The notes under the pieces: generated by a model
Told to the model about the DNA's origin: nothing
Databases searched by the model: none
Seen by the model: the letters and a program-made list of their open reading frames with translations, nothing else
Translations under genes and position numbers: made by a program
Shown: positions 48,603 through 61,899 of the stretch, in pieces
Layout of the letters: every line of letters begins with the position of its first letter
Position numbering within the stretch: the first letter of the stretch is position 1
NCBI GenBank assembly: GCA_028554795.2
Contig: CM068827.1
Coordinates: 75,775,244 to 75,839,243, forward strand
Reading direction: 5' to 3'
Origin: Sinohyriopsis cumingii
Taxonomy: Eukaryota; Mollusca; Bivalvia; Unionida; Unionidae
Length of the DNA stretch: 64,000 nt

Positions 48603-49337
48603 GAGATGCAGGGCTAAGTATTACCATTTTTGGTGTGCATTTTAAGATTTTAAGAACTCACATGCAGACAACATACATCTTGCTAAATGTCCCGATCTTT
48701 TTCAGCTTCAAAAGATTATTGGTACAGCCATCACAAATCATAGCAAAAACAGATGAATTGCAAAACTAAACAGAATTTGAAAAGAGTATCATTTTCCAGG
48801 ATATTTTCTCAAGGGAAATCTCATCGTATGAGTTTTATGTTTGGAATGGTGATTATCAAAAGTAAATTTTCATATTTAATTTCATCCTTTCACAGAAAAT
48901 CTTCTAATCTGCAGAAAAAAAGTTCTTGCTCTTAGATAATCATTTATTTATGCATGCATATGAAAGGTTAAAATAATTGAATATCCGTAAGTGTTGTCTG
49001 ACTGTTACAGTATTATTCTATTACCGAATCGACATACTTCGGATTCTACTTAGCAAAGAAAACCAAAAGCACTATAACATATACTTTCCCTATAAGACTA
49101 AGATGGGTTGCTTTTTCTTTTTTTTTTTTTTTTTTTTGCTTCGTCTTATCATGTGCATTTTCATTTCTTCAAATATTTCATAGCACAACAGAGAGACTAG
49201 TGTAATGCAAATACATTACAACACGATGGATCAATAAAGTCATCAGATTTGAAAATTACTGCGTTGTACTACAATTAAACATTTGAGAACTGGACAACAA
49301 GAACATCTCGACTTGTTAAATAAATATTGTATACACA

Positions 49338-49530
49338 GGAGGAGCCGCTGTAGCTAGGTTGTTAGAGCGTGACTCGTGAAAAAGTGGTTGATGGTTCGAT
49401 ACACATCAAAGCCAGCTCATTTACGCTGCCTCGTCGTGTCCACGGAAAAGGCACTTAGCGCGCTAATCCTCGGCATTATGTAGACAATGATGTGCTAAAT
49501 TGCCGTTGAAACCAAGAAAAGTAATAATAT
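49338..49530 (+). mobile_element. tRNA-derived SINE, family 3
   Basis: Head GGAGCCGCTGTAGCTAGGTT with GTTAGAGCGTGACTCGTG (A box) and GATGGTTCGATAC (B box). The body is GCTGCCTCGTCGTGTCCACGG, then AAAAGGCACTTAGCGCGC, ending in AAATTGCCGTTGAAACCAAG, which continues into the tandem repeat at 49497. Confidence 0.75.
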
Positions 49531-49712
49531 AAGTTTTGCAGTTAAACCAACAAAAGTACAAACAGAATATTGCCGTTAAAACCAATAAAAAAGTACAAAC
49601 AGAAATCGCCGTTAAACCAACATAAAAGCTCAAATATAATATTGTCCTTAAAACCAACAAAAAAGTACAAACAGAACTTGCCGTTAAAATCAAGAAAAGT
49701 ACAAATAAAATA
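49497..49712 (+). repeat. About 36-bp tandem repeat grown from the SINE 3' end
   Basis: Six units of the type TTGCCGTTAAAACCAA followed by AAAAAGTACAAACAGAA. The first unit is the natural 3' end of the SINE (TTGCCGTTGAAACCAAG), so the array was seeded by it. Confidence 0.8.
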
Positions 49713-49719
49713 GTGCAGC

Positions 49720-52170
49720 ATAACTTCTAACAATTAAACATTTCATTATTGTGTAAGAGTGATGACTGACAAGTGAATTAGAAGATCATGAGATAGTAGA
49801 CTAGATGCGCAATTACAACTATTTTCGATACAACAAACACCTGCTTATGAATGACATTTCTAAGACTCCGTTTCTTTAGTCATTTATAATAGACTCTTTA
49901 CTTCCATAATTTATATATAAATAAATACACCAGTTCATAGAGAAAAATATCGTTTGGTCCCTTGCTTGTCCTTTATAGTTGATTTTCTTGGTATGTTCTT
50001 CATAAAGAAGGTACGAGGCTGAACATCCTCTCAATATTTCTTACATTACCTTCCTTTCTATAGTTACATGATTAAACGTCTTATATTCCATTCATTTTCT
50101 CATGCCATGAAATATGAAAACATCTTTTTGAATATAAGATTCTTTAAAATAAGAAGCCATTCATTTGTGTCAAATTACACTGTTCGTCTGCCTTTTTTTA
50201 TATCCTTACAGGAAGGCTCAGATAAACAATAGACTGGATACTGTTGTGACTATATAATAGTAGAGACAGCAACAACGGCGGATTACATATTTTGTTCCTC
50301 TTGTATAAGTGCGATCTTCAAAGGGGGTGGGGGCTTAAAGCATATAATTCTGCATGTAAAATATGACTAGATGCTTTTTTATGAACATTAGGAAATGTAT
50401 TATGTTTGGCTTGTTGCTGTTTACTTTATTTTGCTTTAAAAACATTTTTGATAAAAATAGCTATAGTACAGAAATAAAATTTATGTTTGTTTTTCAAAAT
50501 AGTTTAGTCTTTATACTTGGTTTCTTGAAATTTCATTTTTTTGTCACTTTTGTATCATTTAGTAAGTATTTCTTGATGGAAGTATTCCAGTCCTTGCATA
50601 TTTTCCAAACGACTCTTGCTCAAATCACGTAAAACTTCTTGAAACCTTCTTTTATTTGACTTTTTTTCAATACAGTCTGTTTGATTCACACTATAATATG
50701 TTCTTCGTATCCTCTTCAGATGCTGACAAATTGAGTGATGTACATCGGCATTTTAATAAATATATGTGCCATGTAGATATCGGGATATGAAGCAAGAAAG
50801 AAGCAAAACGGAAAACTTATGACATTCGCTCAACAGTTTATTTCTTTTAAAAGTAATCCTTTTGTCTGCTGATTATTTTTTATATCTCAACAACTCTACT
50901 GTTTTACAATTCTATTAAGTGGATGTCTAAAGAGATTGACTATTTTATCAGATCACGGAGCCGTTCCTGGAACAAATAATCATAGTTAATGTTTATATTC
51001 TAATAAAGTGGGTTTCAACATGTCAGGCTAATGGGTTACGGCAATTGTTGGTTGTTTTAAAATACACATATATAGAATGTGCTTTACTCTTTTAGCATCA
51101 GTCTTTTTTGTCAGCATATGGTTTTACAATGGGATTAATGGAATCCAATATTTTCATATGGAACCTAAAATGCGCAAGAAACGTCGGCTATGCCGGGAGC
51201 CAAGATGATGATATCTCAAACACTTTTAATATGTCTCAACAGGCTTAATTTCTTAAATGTGTTCGTGCTTGTTATTCAAGTTTTACAGCAGAATTTGTTC
51301 TTGACTGAATATAAATTGCGCTAGGAATCTTTTAATGCCATTAAAATCTTTAACCGAACTCCAGTTATCATCTCCTTTTATATCTTCAAGGCTCCCCATT
51401 TTCAAATGTGTGATTCAGGTTAAATTGGGAATTAATTAACACAAAATGAATCAACCAGAACTGTTACCGATTTAGTGGTATTCATTGACGCTCTATAGGG
51501 AAATGTAGGTTGGGAAGTCCTTGAATGAAAACTGATGATAAAAATACCAAATAAATGTTACAAGATATCCACACTACAAACTTCCTTTATTCTTGATAAT
51601 AGAACTAACAAAGCTTAATGTCAAAAACAAATAATTGCATAGATGTTTTCAAAACACGATACAACTAACATCTCATACAAGTATTATCCGTCACCAATAT
51701 ATTGTTTTTCTTTCAAATTTAGGAAGTGAGATCCACACCGAAATGTTTTGTTTATGCATGAATAGTTTTAACTTTCCTGCTTGACTAGTTGCCACAAATG
51801 TATCTTAGATCAGTTTTTTTGCAACTTTGCTTTTAGACCATTCCCACTAAGTATTTTTTAAAAATGTTTTCCATTTTATGAATGTGTCGATATAGGCGAG
51901 ATAATAAATCTTAAACGAAAATAACGGTAAGTACTTAGTCTCTTAAAGAGATGTTTATCTATCTTGTTTGATCTTCTTAAACCATTGAGGCAATATAGTA
52001 CGTGGATCTGCAGGAAATTCATATTATAGGTATTTCCAGGCTAAAAGATATACTGTATAATAAAGAAACTAAACTTCGCAGAAACATAATATGAATTTTT
52101 TGTTTATAATAACCAGGCTTTGTCTCAATACAGTAAACTAAAACTCCCCAACAATGATAATTTATGATTT
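49720..52170. other. No recognisable gene
   Basis: AT-rich; includes a pure T run at 49117-49137 just before this interval's SINE and no exon I can support. Confidence 0.35.

Positions 52171-52234
<64 letters not shown>
52171..52234 (+). repeat. (AT)n microsatellite
   Basis: About 32 AT units. Confidence 0.95.
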
Positions 52235-52236
<2 letters not shown>

Positions 52237-52973
52237 TGCGCGTCGGGTAATTCTGCGCAACGATACGTCATTTCTGTACACGTGTTATTTTGGGTCAAAA
52301 ATCCATTTGGATCAAGAAAGAACGATAGCAATTTAATTAAGAAAAGTTATATTTATAACGTGTATAAATAATCTCCCGCAATTCGACTCGAAATGCATAT
52401 GAAAATGTGATTTCTAAATGTCAACATGACGATCCACTCCATGACCTTCTTGAACCTGTAAACCAGAAAATCCTATATACTATGATATTTTAGAATCATA
52501 CAAATAAATACATTATTTAAAAGATGGAAATGTTTATCTTAAAAAAATTCTGCGTCTTAATCCAAGTTTCCTATTTTGCAAAAAGTTGTCCCACACGTAC
52601 AAAATCGTCTGCTACCCAACGTGTCAACTTGCTGCTAGAACGGCATTCTCAAGAAAATCACAGTCGTATAGTCTGTTTCTAAATTTTTAGTAATTCTTTC
52701 CCATAAACGTGACGTTGTAAATACGTTACATCCTATTCATTGTTGTTTCTCCCACATAATAGCTTATTGTTTTATAAAATGTTGAACTGTACTAAGTTTT
52801 TTTTTAATTTACAAGATCGGTTTAGTTTGCTTAATATCTCTTGCCATTTGTTGGCATTGTTACGTTGAATTTTGTAAAACTAGCTATAAACCTGACCTAA
52901 TTACTCGACTAAAAAGCTAACACAAACAGTCGAAAGTAATGTATTTCATTTTTATAGCATTAATGGAAAAACA

Positions 52974-53200
52974 TTACATCTTTTCAAAGCTGTGCTCAGA
53001 ATTGGCCGACATATCGCCAGTCATGAAAACATGGGGGTGGTATCCCGTATGTCCAAACTTAATATTATTTTGAACAGAATATTCTGGTGACAATTGCTTC
53101 TTTTCAAATGGTAAGCATTGCAGTATTTTATTTTCGTCAATCGATCGAATTTGATAAGCGTTTCGCTTCATTATTGGAGACGGAAACCTTAGGTGCGCAG
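52974..53200 (-). CDS. Possible terminal exon encoding a second, different cytoplasmic tail
   Basis: A - strand frame ending with TAA at 52974 reads FPSPIMKRNAYQIRSIDE, CLPFEKKQLSPEYSVQ, FGHTGYHPHVFMTGDM and SEHSFEKM. Composition (charged, with NAYQI and PEYSV Tyr motifs) is more like a real protein end than most frames nearby. An acceptor could be at CACCTAAG or ATGCAG near 53200-53225. Same strand and style as 48403-48602, so the two might be alternative last exons of one receptor gene. Speculative. Confidence 0.35.
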
Positions 53201-53239
53201 AAATGCCCGACAGCATTGTACATATACTGCATTTCATTA

Positions 53240-55415
53240 TATTACATTACAGTAGCTTCCATTTATTAGGTAGTCTTGGAAAAATGTTATATGATCACCT
53301 CCAACTGAAATAAAAGCACAGCTAACTAGAAATTTGCATTTGGCACATAAAATGAGTAACACATGTCTTTAGGATAAGTAGGCTGAGCAACTTAGATAAA
53401 AGCTTAGAGACTTGAAATCCGTACAGTCTGTGTTTGTTGTCGATGGCTATGCACAACGTATTGACTAGTCAGCTGTGCATTTTACGCTACCATATTTCCC
53501 CAGACACGCCTCAGAGCATAATTTAGTTCTCAGTGAAAAAAGGTTCCCTACGTATTTGAGATCTGTTCAATTTACGTATAATCCTTTTCAATGCCATGCC
53601 TATAGTCCAGTCTACTGTCATTCAAATGTATTCACTTTACCTCCGTATTTTTGGAAAGGTCCAAAAGATTCCTTTGACTTGAACGTCCTGTTAATGAGTG
53701 ATTTTAATGAAGTAAAATTAAAATGAAATGAGAGAAAAGTAAAGAATGTTTAATTGACTAAATTTCAATATCAACCTCTTAATCAATTAATCTTATAGCA
53801 ATATTGTCTTATAATGATCATTTCGCTCGCGATAATGGTGTGATAGTCATGTAAATATGTATCGGTGGAACTACAAACGTTATATTGCTCTACGCTATGT
53901 CTCCACTGTAATGAAATACTGACCACGTAACGATACGAAGAATGTACTTTTTATATAGATTGGAATAATTTTAAATTTGGAATTCCGTTTTATTACTTAA
54001 TGCTAATAACTTGTGTTGTGGCCATATTGATGAAATAAAATTAATTATATCAATGTAATACGCCAATCTATTTATATTCGTTAGTTTTAAAAGCAGCTGG
54101 TCATTTGCCATTCCGATAATTTAGAGCTCCTTAACGACTATGTTGCTCATTTCTTCATAGGAAACTTTGTGTTTCCTTCATGGTTAATCTTTTCACGAAT
54201 CGTGAATACACAATAACTGGGTTTTATTGTACACCACATAAAGCAAAAAAAAGCAAAACAGTTGGGTGCAATCTGTATGAAAATTGGTCTGCTATTATTC
54301 AAGGGGCTACTTGATTTAATTCTACGTTGATATATCTAAAATATTACATATAACCTTCGTCACAATATCGATTTGCAGTTTGTATCCCTTTATATCTACT
54401 ATCGTGTGGAAAAAAGGAAAGACTACCTATAGTTCTGGTCTGTATTTGCATAATTACAAACATCTCATCATTTGTCAACTAATTACTATAGATTGACAAT
54501 ATAAATTTGGTACAGCATCCATGGCAACGTTCGTGATCGTTGAATTAATTTTAGCTCCATACTTATTTATAAATTGTCATGAAAGACTAAATATGGTATC
54601 TTTGTGATACGATACTGTAATTAACCTGGAGAGAGCATTATCAAAGTATCAAAAAGTTCTAGAATGTTCTATCTGTGTGTTGGAATAAAGCATGAAGCTA
54701 AGGGGAGGATAGAGTCACTACTTGTAGTTTTGCAACTTTAAAATCTAGGTTACATCTCCTAATATTGCCCAATATAAAAACTGCAGTTTATTTTATATTT
54801 ACACTGTCTATCTTAACACCTGACTAAATCTTCTTCCGTCTTTAGGTACTAGAGAAAATTACGATACTTTTTCAAAGCAAGAATGGTTGTTATCTGCAAT
54901 AGTCATAACGTTGAAGTGGTATTCTTTTTTAAAAAAAATTAAACAAAAAGAACTTTAGGTCATACATCATTGCGCAATAAATTACCCATAAGGATACTCA
55001 ATATGCCAAGTATTGCAACCTCTTCAACAGTTTTAATGACATTTTTAAGCAGAATCAATAATCCACATAACAAGTTTTATTGCAACAAATTTTTTGAGGT
55101 ATTGACATATCTAATTACAAAGCTGTGGAAGTCTTGATGTGATGTTTCCCTAACTCACGCGTGAAAAACCACTGGGAAAAATGTGAAATACTGATGGACC
55201 CAATAGTAATTATATATCAAGTTTAAAATCGAACTAAGACTATCTTCTGAATATGCTACATGTTATTTTTTTAAATTTTCATAATGTTCACTGAGATGGT
55301 AGAAGACGCACATTTTTTGGCAACAAGAGAATCACGAGTTAATAACGTGCTATAAATTCTAACTACATTTTTAAGTTCCATGAAAAATTAATGTGAGGTA
55401 TCTAGACGGAAAAGA

Positions 55416-55416
<1 letters not shown>
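53240..55416. other. No recognisable gene
   Basis: AT-rich; an 83-codon + frame at 53475 has no recognisable motif. Confidence 0.35.

Positions 55417-55500
<84 letters not shown>
55417..55500 (+). repeat. (GT)n-(GA)n microsatellite
   Basis: GT units with two small interruptions, then GAGAGAGAGA, directly abutting the tail of a - strand SINE. Confidence 0.95.
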
Positions 55501-55501
<1 letters not shown>

Positions 55502-55503
55502 TT

Positions 55504-55790
55504 TGGATTTTTAACGTAGCTTTATCAATTTTTCAGTCATATCGCTACGATGTCTGCAGTGTGGCAGTTTATAGTGACGTCATGCCCAGACATGTAGCAT
55601 GATGTCCCACCCAGTCACATTATCCTGACACCAGGCCGACCACTCCTAACACTAACCTCTGAATGCTGAGCGCCAAGCGAGGCAGCTGCAAGTGCCATTT
55701 TTATAAGTCTTTGGTATGACTCGGCCGGAGATCGAACCCACGACCTCCCACGTCTGAGGCGGACGCTGTAACCACTGAGCAATGTGAACA
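55504..55790 (-). mobile_element. tRNA-derived SINE, family 1, - strand
   Basis: Inverse of the family 1 body: GTGGCAGTTTATAGTGACGT, then CACATTATCCTGACACCAGG, then TGCTGAGCGCCAAGCGAGGC, then the inverted B box GATCGAACCCACG and head. The tail faces the GT microsatellite. Confidence 0.9.
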
Positions 55791-55984
55791 TGTGATAAAA
55801 TGCATTTATGCATACAAAAAATTGTTGCGGTAAAATTTGTTTTAAATGTTTTGCATTTCTTTAAGTGCTTACATTTTCATTTCTTGCTGACATATTGGAA
55901 AGAATGTTGATTCAAGAGTACAATTTGAAGCAACACATACTCTGGTTATCCAATGAATGCAGTATTAGGCTTGTCTTCTAAGCA

Positions 55985-56420
55985 CAATTTTGGTAGGGAT
56001 ACATCAGGTCAATTTTGGTAGGGAAACAACAGTTCAGTTTTGGTAGGGACACATCAGGTCAATTTTGGTAGGGATACATCAGGTCAATTTTGGTAGGGAC
56101 ACATCAGGTCAGTTTTGGTAGGGACACATCAGGTCAATTTTGGTAGGGATATATCAGGTCAATTTTGGTAGGGACACATCAGGTCAGTTTTGGTAAAACA
56201 CACGTAAGAGCAGTTTTGGTAGGGAAACAACATGTCAATTTTGGTAGGGACACATCAGGTCAATTTTGGTAGGGACACATCAGGTCAATTTTGGTAGGGA
56301 CACATCAGGTCAGTTTTGGTAGGGACACATCAGGTCAATTTTGGTAGGGACACATCAGGTCAATTTTGGTAGGGATACATCAGGTCAATTTCGGTAAAAG
56401 ACACATTAAAGCAGTTTTGC
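55985..56420 (+). repeat. 25-bp minisatellite, about 17 units
   Basis: The unit is AGGTCAATTTTGGTAGGG followed by ACACATC. Alternation of CAATTTT and CAGTTTT, with two shortened units near 56200 and the last near 56400, shows internal duplications. Confidence 0.95.
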
Positions 56421-56607
56421 AGACTTCTAAAAAGAATAGGTTTCTAAGAGTTTGTAAAAGAAAATCATGGAATTATGTTTCATTAAGCTAGAAATTTGAC
56501 ATCAGATCAATTATCAATTTACACAGTAAGTTTATTCCAATTATTAAACAAAGAGTTACAGATGCTTTTATTTTTACGTTATAATGAATTATAAAAGTAT
56601 AACAAAT

Positions 56608-56739
<132 letters not shown>

Positions 56740-56789
56740 CTGACAGCGTACTTTGAAGATTATTTCAAATGATTAGCATCCATTATATT

Positions 56790-57090
56790 TGACAAAAACT
56801 CTGTGTATCTGCCCATAATCTGGAATCTGAAACGAATAGATATAGAAGCACCATAATCGATAAAGTTGGAAGAGAATGCATTTTCTGTGCAAACCAGGAA
56901 ATTGACGATGAATACCTTTTTCTGTATGTCCTGTGTATAATAGCCTACGTCTAAACATAATTCGTAAATTCTTCTAGAATATTGCATCAATGCACAAGTA
57001 TACTGAATTGTTAACAACAGTGATAAAAAAATAACATGTTCACTAGCGTACTATGTTTATGAAGAGCTTTAAATAAGATATAGATTATAA
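56790..57090 (+). pseudogene. 3' end of a LINE ORF2 (C-terminal CxxC motif)
   Basis: The + strand reads NRYRSTIIDKVGRECIFC followed by ANQEIDDEYLFLYVLC, the CxxC...IxDExHxLxxC pattern found at the C-terminus of many LINE reverse transcriptase proteins. ILLEYCINAQVY and LAYYVYEALNK follow, typical of the last helices. Only about 300 nt remain, 5'-truncated next to a microsatellite as expected for LINE insertions. Confidence 0.55.
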
Positions 57091-57315
57091 TTTGTAGAGT
57101 AATTTATGAAAAAAAAAATTTATATTTGTCCATCTGCTCCTTTCCAGCACGAGTTTCTGTGTGCATGTAACATTTAAAAAGCATACAATATTTATACTAA
57201 GTATTCGACAGACATGTGTACTTTGAGTATATCGAGCAATACCATCTGTGATGTCATGTCAACTCCTGGAATGTTTAAAGAAGCTAGTGAACTTGAATAA
57301 TAACACATGTATGCT

Positions 57316-57548
57316 GTTATTGTTGTTGTTGTTATATGGTTCAACACCATTTTCCAGCACAATATAGCCTATACATGGCGGCCAGTATAAATGGTGGATT
57401 CATAACCCCGGAAAGAACGAATGACCCACGAGAAGATACCGGAAAGCTTTCTCACATACCTACATTTGCCTAGCCCGAGATTCGAACCCACGCAGACAGA
57501 GGTGAAATGACAGTGATCCATAAGATGAGCGCTTTAGACCACTCATAA
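57316..57548 (-). mobile_element. tRNA-derived SINE, family 2, with head
   Basis: Inverse of family 2: (GTT)n tail, GGTTCAACACCATTTTCCAG, then ATAGCCTATACATGGCGGCC, then AACCCCGGAAAGAACG, then the inverted B box GAGATTCGAACCCACG and an A-box remnant GAGCGCTTTAGACCACTCA. Confidence 0.8.
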
Positions 57549-60316
57549 AATAATTTAGTTTGACAGTGACTGAAAACGTTAATTTCCCTCAAACCATTCA
57601 GTATCCTATAATCGATTATATCTTTATTCTAGATAGAAGTCATAAAAAAACTAAGTTTTTGTCTCGGTTGTTTTTCAGATGACTTGCAAAACGTGATTTT
57701 TAAAAAAAATTTAAAGAGCGGCAGTTACGTTGCTGCCAGTATGAATTAAAGTAAATTGTACTTGAAAGAAAAACAACCTTCAAATCGTTTATAAAGCAAT
57801 ACTGAAAATGTATTCAGTATGACATGAAGAGAACTAATGTCGATAAAAATTATTACAGAATTAAATTTATTACCTGATAGACAGATGTCAGATGGGTTGG
57901 CTCTCTTTCCAGAACCAGCGTTTAGGCAACACGTCTAGAGGGTAGAAAGTACTGAACACAAAATAATTCAGATAAGTCGCAACAGTCTTTAACGAACATG
58001 CTTCAAGAACATGAAACGTATTATATATAGGCGAAACATGGAGAACACTTGATACCTAAGAACCCGAAACCTACAATTGCGTCTTTAATTGTTTATGCAT
58101 CATAAGGCCATATCAAAATAAATCTTAAATTTGATATATATTTGAATTGTTTGCTTGTTTGTTTTTTTTCTTCTTGATTTAATGTGGGGTTTGTACACTT
58201 CTATTTTATGTGATATTTTGTAAACAATATTGTTTACCCTTTTTCTGACTGAAAGATAAATATTAGGAATATTATCTTGGTCTGAGTCAAGGACATTGTG
58301 TTTACCCATGTTCTGTGTTATCATTTTAGTAACAGGCCTTCTAATTATAACTAAACTTTGATCTTGTAAACATTTGGAACCTTCTAGAATGAAATGTTCC
58401 AATAGTTTTAGGGGTATTTCTGGTTGAAAATACTAATTGTGTCCTAGGTCAGGTAGACGAGTACCAGATCTTGCTTGCATGAAACATTATTTATTCCTGC
58501 AATAATATCTGAAGCAGAAATCAGTATTATAGTTGTGTTCAGAGTTTCGTTTGGGCTGTAATTGATTAATTCAGATTGTTTTTTTTCTCTATAAGAATCA
58601 AGTGTTTATCTAAAGTAATATTCTTGGAAATGGAGACTTGGCTTTATAATATTATTCAAACAAGGATATATCCTTGGATATTATTATTGTAATTCAACAA
58701 AAGACTGTTGGCAAGTCATTACTATTTAGGTCATTACAGGCACATTAATACTTCCAGCGTTGGATTTATTTTGGAATACCGATAAAGCTTACTCTGAACT
58801 TTACTCATTAGGACTGGTGGTAGAAATTCTAGGATTATGTGGAATTTATTCAAAATACCGAGAGAATGTTTCATTTTCGTTTTGCATTTTAGGGAAAAAA
58901 GCTGCTTGTTGAATTTTGCAAAACGTTTTGGTTTTCGCTTTTTTCTGTTACTTTGTTTACGACCACATATTCACTAATATTTCAATATATCAAGTAGTTA
59001 CCATTATTTAAAGTTTACTTACTGAGAGGCTCTCTCTTAAACTTCTCACACACTATTTGGTTAAACCACTGTCTGTAATGTGAATCATGAACAATGTACC
59101 AATCGAACATTATCATTTACGTATTTTCTTTCTTGTCCTTTTCTACTCATACTGGCGTATTTTGATCGCTGGTCTTGTACCTTCTTGACTAAAGTGTATC
59201 GGTCCTGGCTACACTCCAGCGCCCTATATTTTTATACCTACTACGATAATGTATGTATAAAATTGCGTACAATTTCTAAGGCAATCTCACAATCTGTTAT
59301 TTTGGTTTTTGTAGCAGTAACACTAGCATTTGCTGTTGCTGTTGTTGTTGCTGCTGCTTTAGTTGCTGCGGATGCTGTAAGTATTATTATTGTTGTTCTA
59401 TTTTTGCATATTTTTTGTTTGTGAAAATGTGACAAGGCAGAGTATTTGAATTAAGCTGTATCTTGTCCTTGAGTTACTCCTGTATTTGCACAGTATAACC
59501 CGAGCAACAACAAAAAAATAGTTTTACCCGTTTTGAAACCTGTAAATAAGATTTTATTGCTTATACCGTTATTTGTATTTAAATTATTTCTCAGACATGC
59601 CAAAATAGTCTACACTGAGGCTATATTCCCAATTCTCTCAAACTACGCTGTATCTGTCCTAGTGTTAACTGCAGGTACATTAAAACACTTAAAACGTTTT
59701 GAATATCAACTTAGCACTATTACAGTGATTCAGTGAATGACACGATAACAGAACACAGTCATATACTGTTCTTAATGGAGAGGAATACGTGTAGTAGTAA
59801 TTAATCTGACATGATAAAAACCACTAACTTAATTCGCGAAGCATTTGTCCTGCTAGTTAAATTAATTAAGATTCAGGTAGTTCTGTATCTTTTTATGTAT
59901 GAATCAATTAATATTATGTTCAGTTTGTTCAGACTATAAAAGCTCATTTTTAACGACGAACAGAACCAAGATGCCTTTAGATTGTTGTAGAAGGTTCTCA
60001 ACTACCTCCTAACAATCCGGATATTGCCTTACAGACATTGACTTTAAATGTACTAGTGAACTGATTAAAGGAAGAGACAAATAAAACAAAATATCTCTTA
60101 TGTAAAATTAAAAACAAATGTGTTTTGATATTATTTCATGGAATAGCTCTGCTTTCAGAAGGAAATGTATATACATTTTTTTCATTGGTTTTTTTTTTTT
60201 TTACTTTGATGATAATAATGCAAGTTTTGAAAATATCTTACGGCGCCATACACCATCGAATTAAAACCTTCTTGAAAGATGGTGAGAATATTAAAGTTTC
60301 AAGCATTCAAGGAAGC
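57549..60316. other. No recognisable gene over about 2.8 kb
   Basis: AT-rich; includes a CTG/TTG-rich run near 59330-59390. A 100-codon - frame at 58100-58402 with a possible TTTATCTTTCAG acceptor inside it could be an exon but shows no known motif. Confidence 0.3.
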
Positions 60317-60430
60317 CGCACTTGCTCAGAGATTATTATATCTGACTCGCATCAACAAGGCTGTGTTAGAATCCTGTCCAGAGCAGGATACATGCTAATG
60401 TTCTGTTTATGGCATACGTCACAAACTTCA
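60317..60430 (+). mobile_element. Decayed tRNA-derived SINE head
   Basis: TTGCTCAGAGATTATTATAT, CTGACTCGCATCAACAAGG and TGTTAGAATCCTGTCC keep the order and spacing of the tRNA A box, anticodon arm and B box, with several substitutions. The body is short and degraded. Confidence 0.45.
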
Positions 60431-60962
60431 TTCTTTTTTGTTCAGCGTATTTAACTAAGATTAACTAATTTGGAATTATATTGAATTCAAAAATGAACAT
60501 TTTTGCATAATATTATTGTGACAAATCAAAAGATTCTTAGCACAAAATAGGGTAATGGCATATTAGCATAAGCGAGACTACAGGCACATCAACCACATAT
60601 TTACATTCAATATTAGTATATATATGGAATACCACTAGAATTCATACATTTTGACATGTGATAAAACCTTTAGGGCTATGTGGGATTTAATATACAATGT
60701 TGTAAATTCTTTTTAAATTTTCAGTCCGTATCCTAGGCAAATAACTTATTTGTTTAATTTTACCAAACTTGTTGGTTTTCGCTCTTTTCTGTTACTTGGT
60801 TTAATAAAATAAAGCCGTAGCAGAAAATTCGGGGCTCGTTTAAAATATTTCAGAAAACTTTGTTTTTAAAATTTAAATTCACATTGTTTTGGAATATTTT
60901 AAGTCCTTGTTATTTTGATCTCACATATTTCAGAAATTTTTAGTGAAACCAACAAGTTTCAC

Positions 60963-61690
60963 GATGTCATTCAAGGTGGAGAACTTTATTATACATCCTA
61001 CCCTGGAACGGTTAGAGTCTTAATAAAGGGTGAATAAACTCCAGCTTGCCAGATAATATGATCTTTCTGAGGCGAAGGCTTCTTTAACAAAGCAAGATAT
61101 ATCAGATGTGTGGTCCAATATTTGGTGGAAAAGACTCTTTGGGGTAAAAATGGGTTTAATTGGTAAGTCTCTATTGGGCTCTGACATGAAAGTTGTGGTA
61201 CTGAAATTAAAACACAAGACGAATATGGAGTTAAGATAGCATCAGCGTCAGAAAGACATCAAAAAGAGACAAATGCAATTGGAGAAGAAGGAGAGAGACA
61301 AATGTAATTAGAGAAATAGAAAGAAGAGAAACAAATGCATTTGCAGAGATAAGCAAGAGAGAGAAAGAGAAGATATGCTAATGCAAATGTAATGAGGAAA
61401 AAATGGGGGGGGGGGGTAAAATACAGATGTAGAAAGAAAGAAAAAAGAGATGAAAATTTACATGCAGAGGGAAAAAGAAAAAATAGAATAAAACATTTTA
61501 TTAAAAGAATTAGAACAGGCAAGTGGAATGCACTCCCCCACTTTACAGATAAATTCTGGCTTTGATGTTACCAGAAATATTAAGTTAGTACCTACATTTA
61601 GAGAAAAAAAACATGGATAAATATTTCCTCATTTGAAACAATTGCTAAAACTTTAAATGCGCAAGATAATATTGGACTTCAGTAGTGTAG
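60963..61690 (+). pseudogene. Gypsy gag 5' fragment, decayed
   Basis: MSFKVENFIIHPTLERLES opens the fragment, the typical start of a Gypsy gag of this group, followed by AKASLTKQDISDVW. An Arg/Lys/Glu/Gln-rich coiled region follows (KKRQMQLEKKERDKCN), and then FDVTRNIKLVPTFREKK and MDKYFL, the capsid-like start. Stops and frameshifts throughout. It ends abruptly at about 61690 against the - strand cassette locus, marking an insertion or deletion boundary. Confidence 0.65.
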
Positions 61691-61699
61691 AGGTTAATG

Positions 61700-61883
61700 G
61701 GACTTCCGTGTTGAAAAAGTCGAAAACGAATTGAGGGTCAACGAGAAAATAACATGGGAATGGCATGGGAGGTTAATGGGAATTTAATATGAGAATGGCA
61801 CTGGGGGTCAATGGGAATTTAACATGGGAATGGCAATTGGGGTCAATGGGAATTGAACATGGTTGACGTCATGGGGTTTTATA
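61700..61883 (-). promoter_or_regulatory. TATA box (61877-61883) and truncated repeat leader of a - strand cassette
   Basis: On the - strand CCCTATAAAACCCC gives a TATA box, followed by about four units containing CCCATGTTAAATTCCCATT and GACCCC. The CCCATGTTAAATT core is the same as in the + strand leader at 11750-11810. The leader runs into the Gypsy gag remnant at about 61690, so its gene has been lost. Confidence 0.5.
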
Positions 61884-61899
61884 GGGACACGAAACACAC

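Noticed and set aside
55985-56420. CRISPR-like array
   Set aside because: Units are contiguous with no unique spacers, and the genome is eukaryotic; it is a minisatellite.
58100-58402. 100-codon - strand frame as a gene
   Set aside because: Possible acceptor lies inside the frame and no motif or partner exon was found; left unannotated as a gene.
61259-61522. 87-codon hydrophobic - strand frame
   Set aside because: It is the complement of the Lys/Glu/Gln-rich Gypsy gag segment on the + strand.
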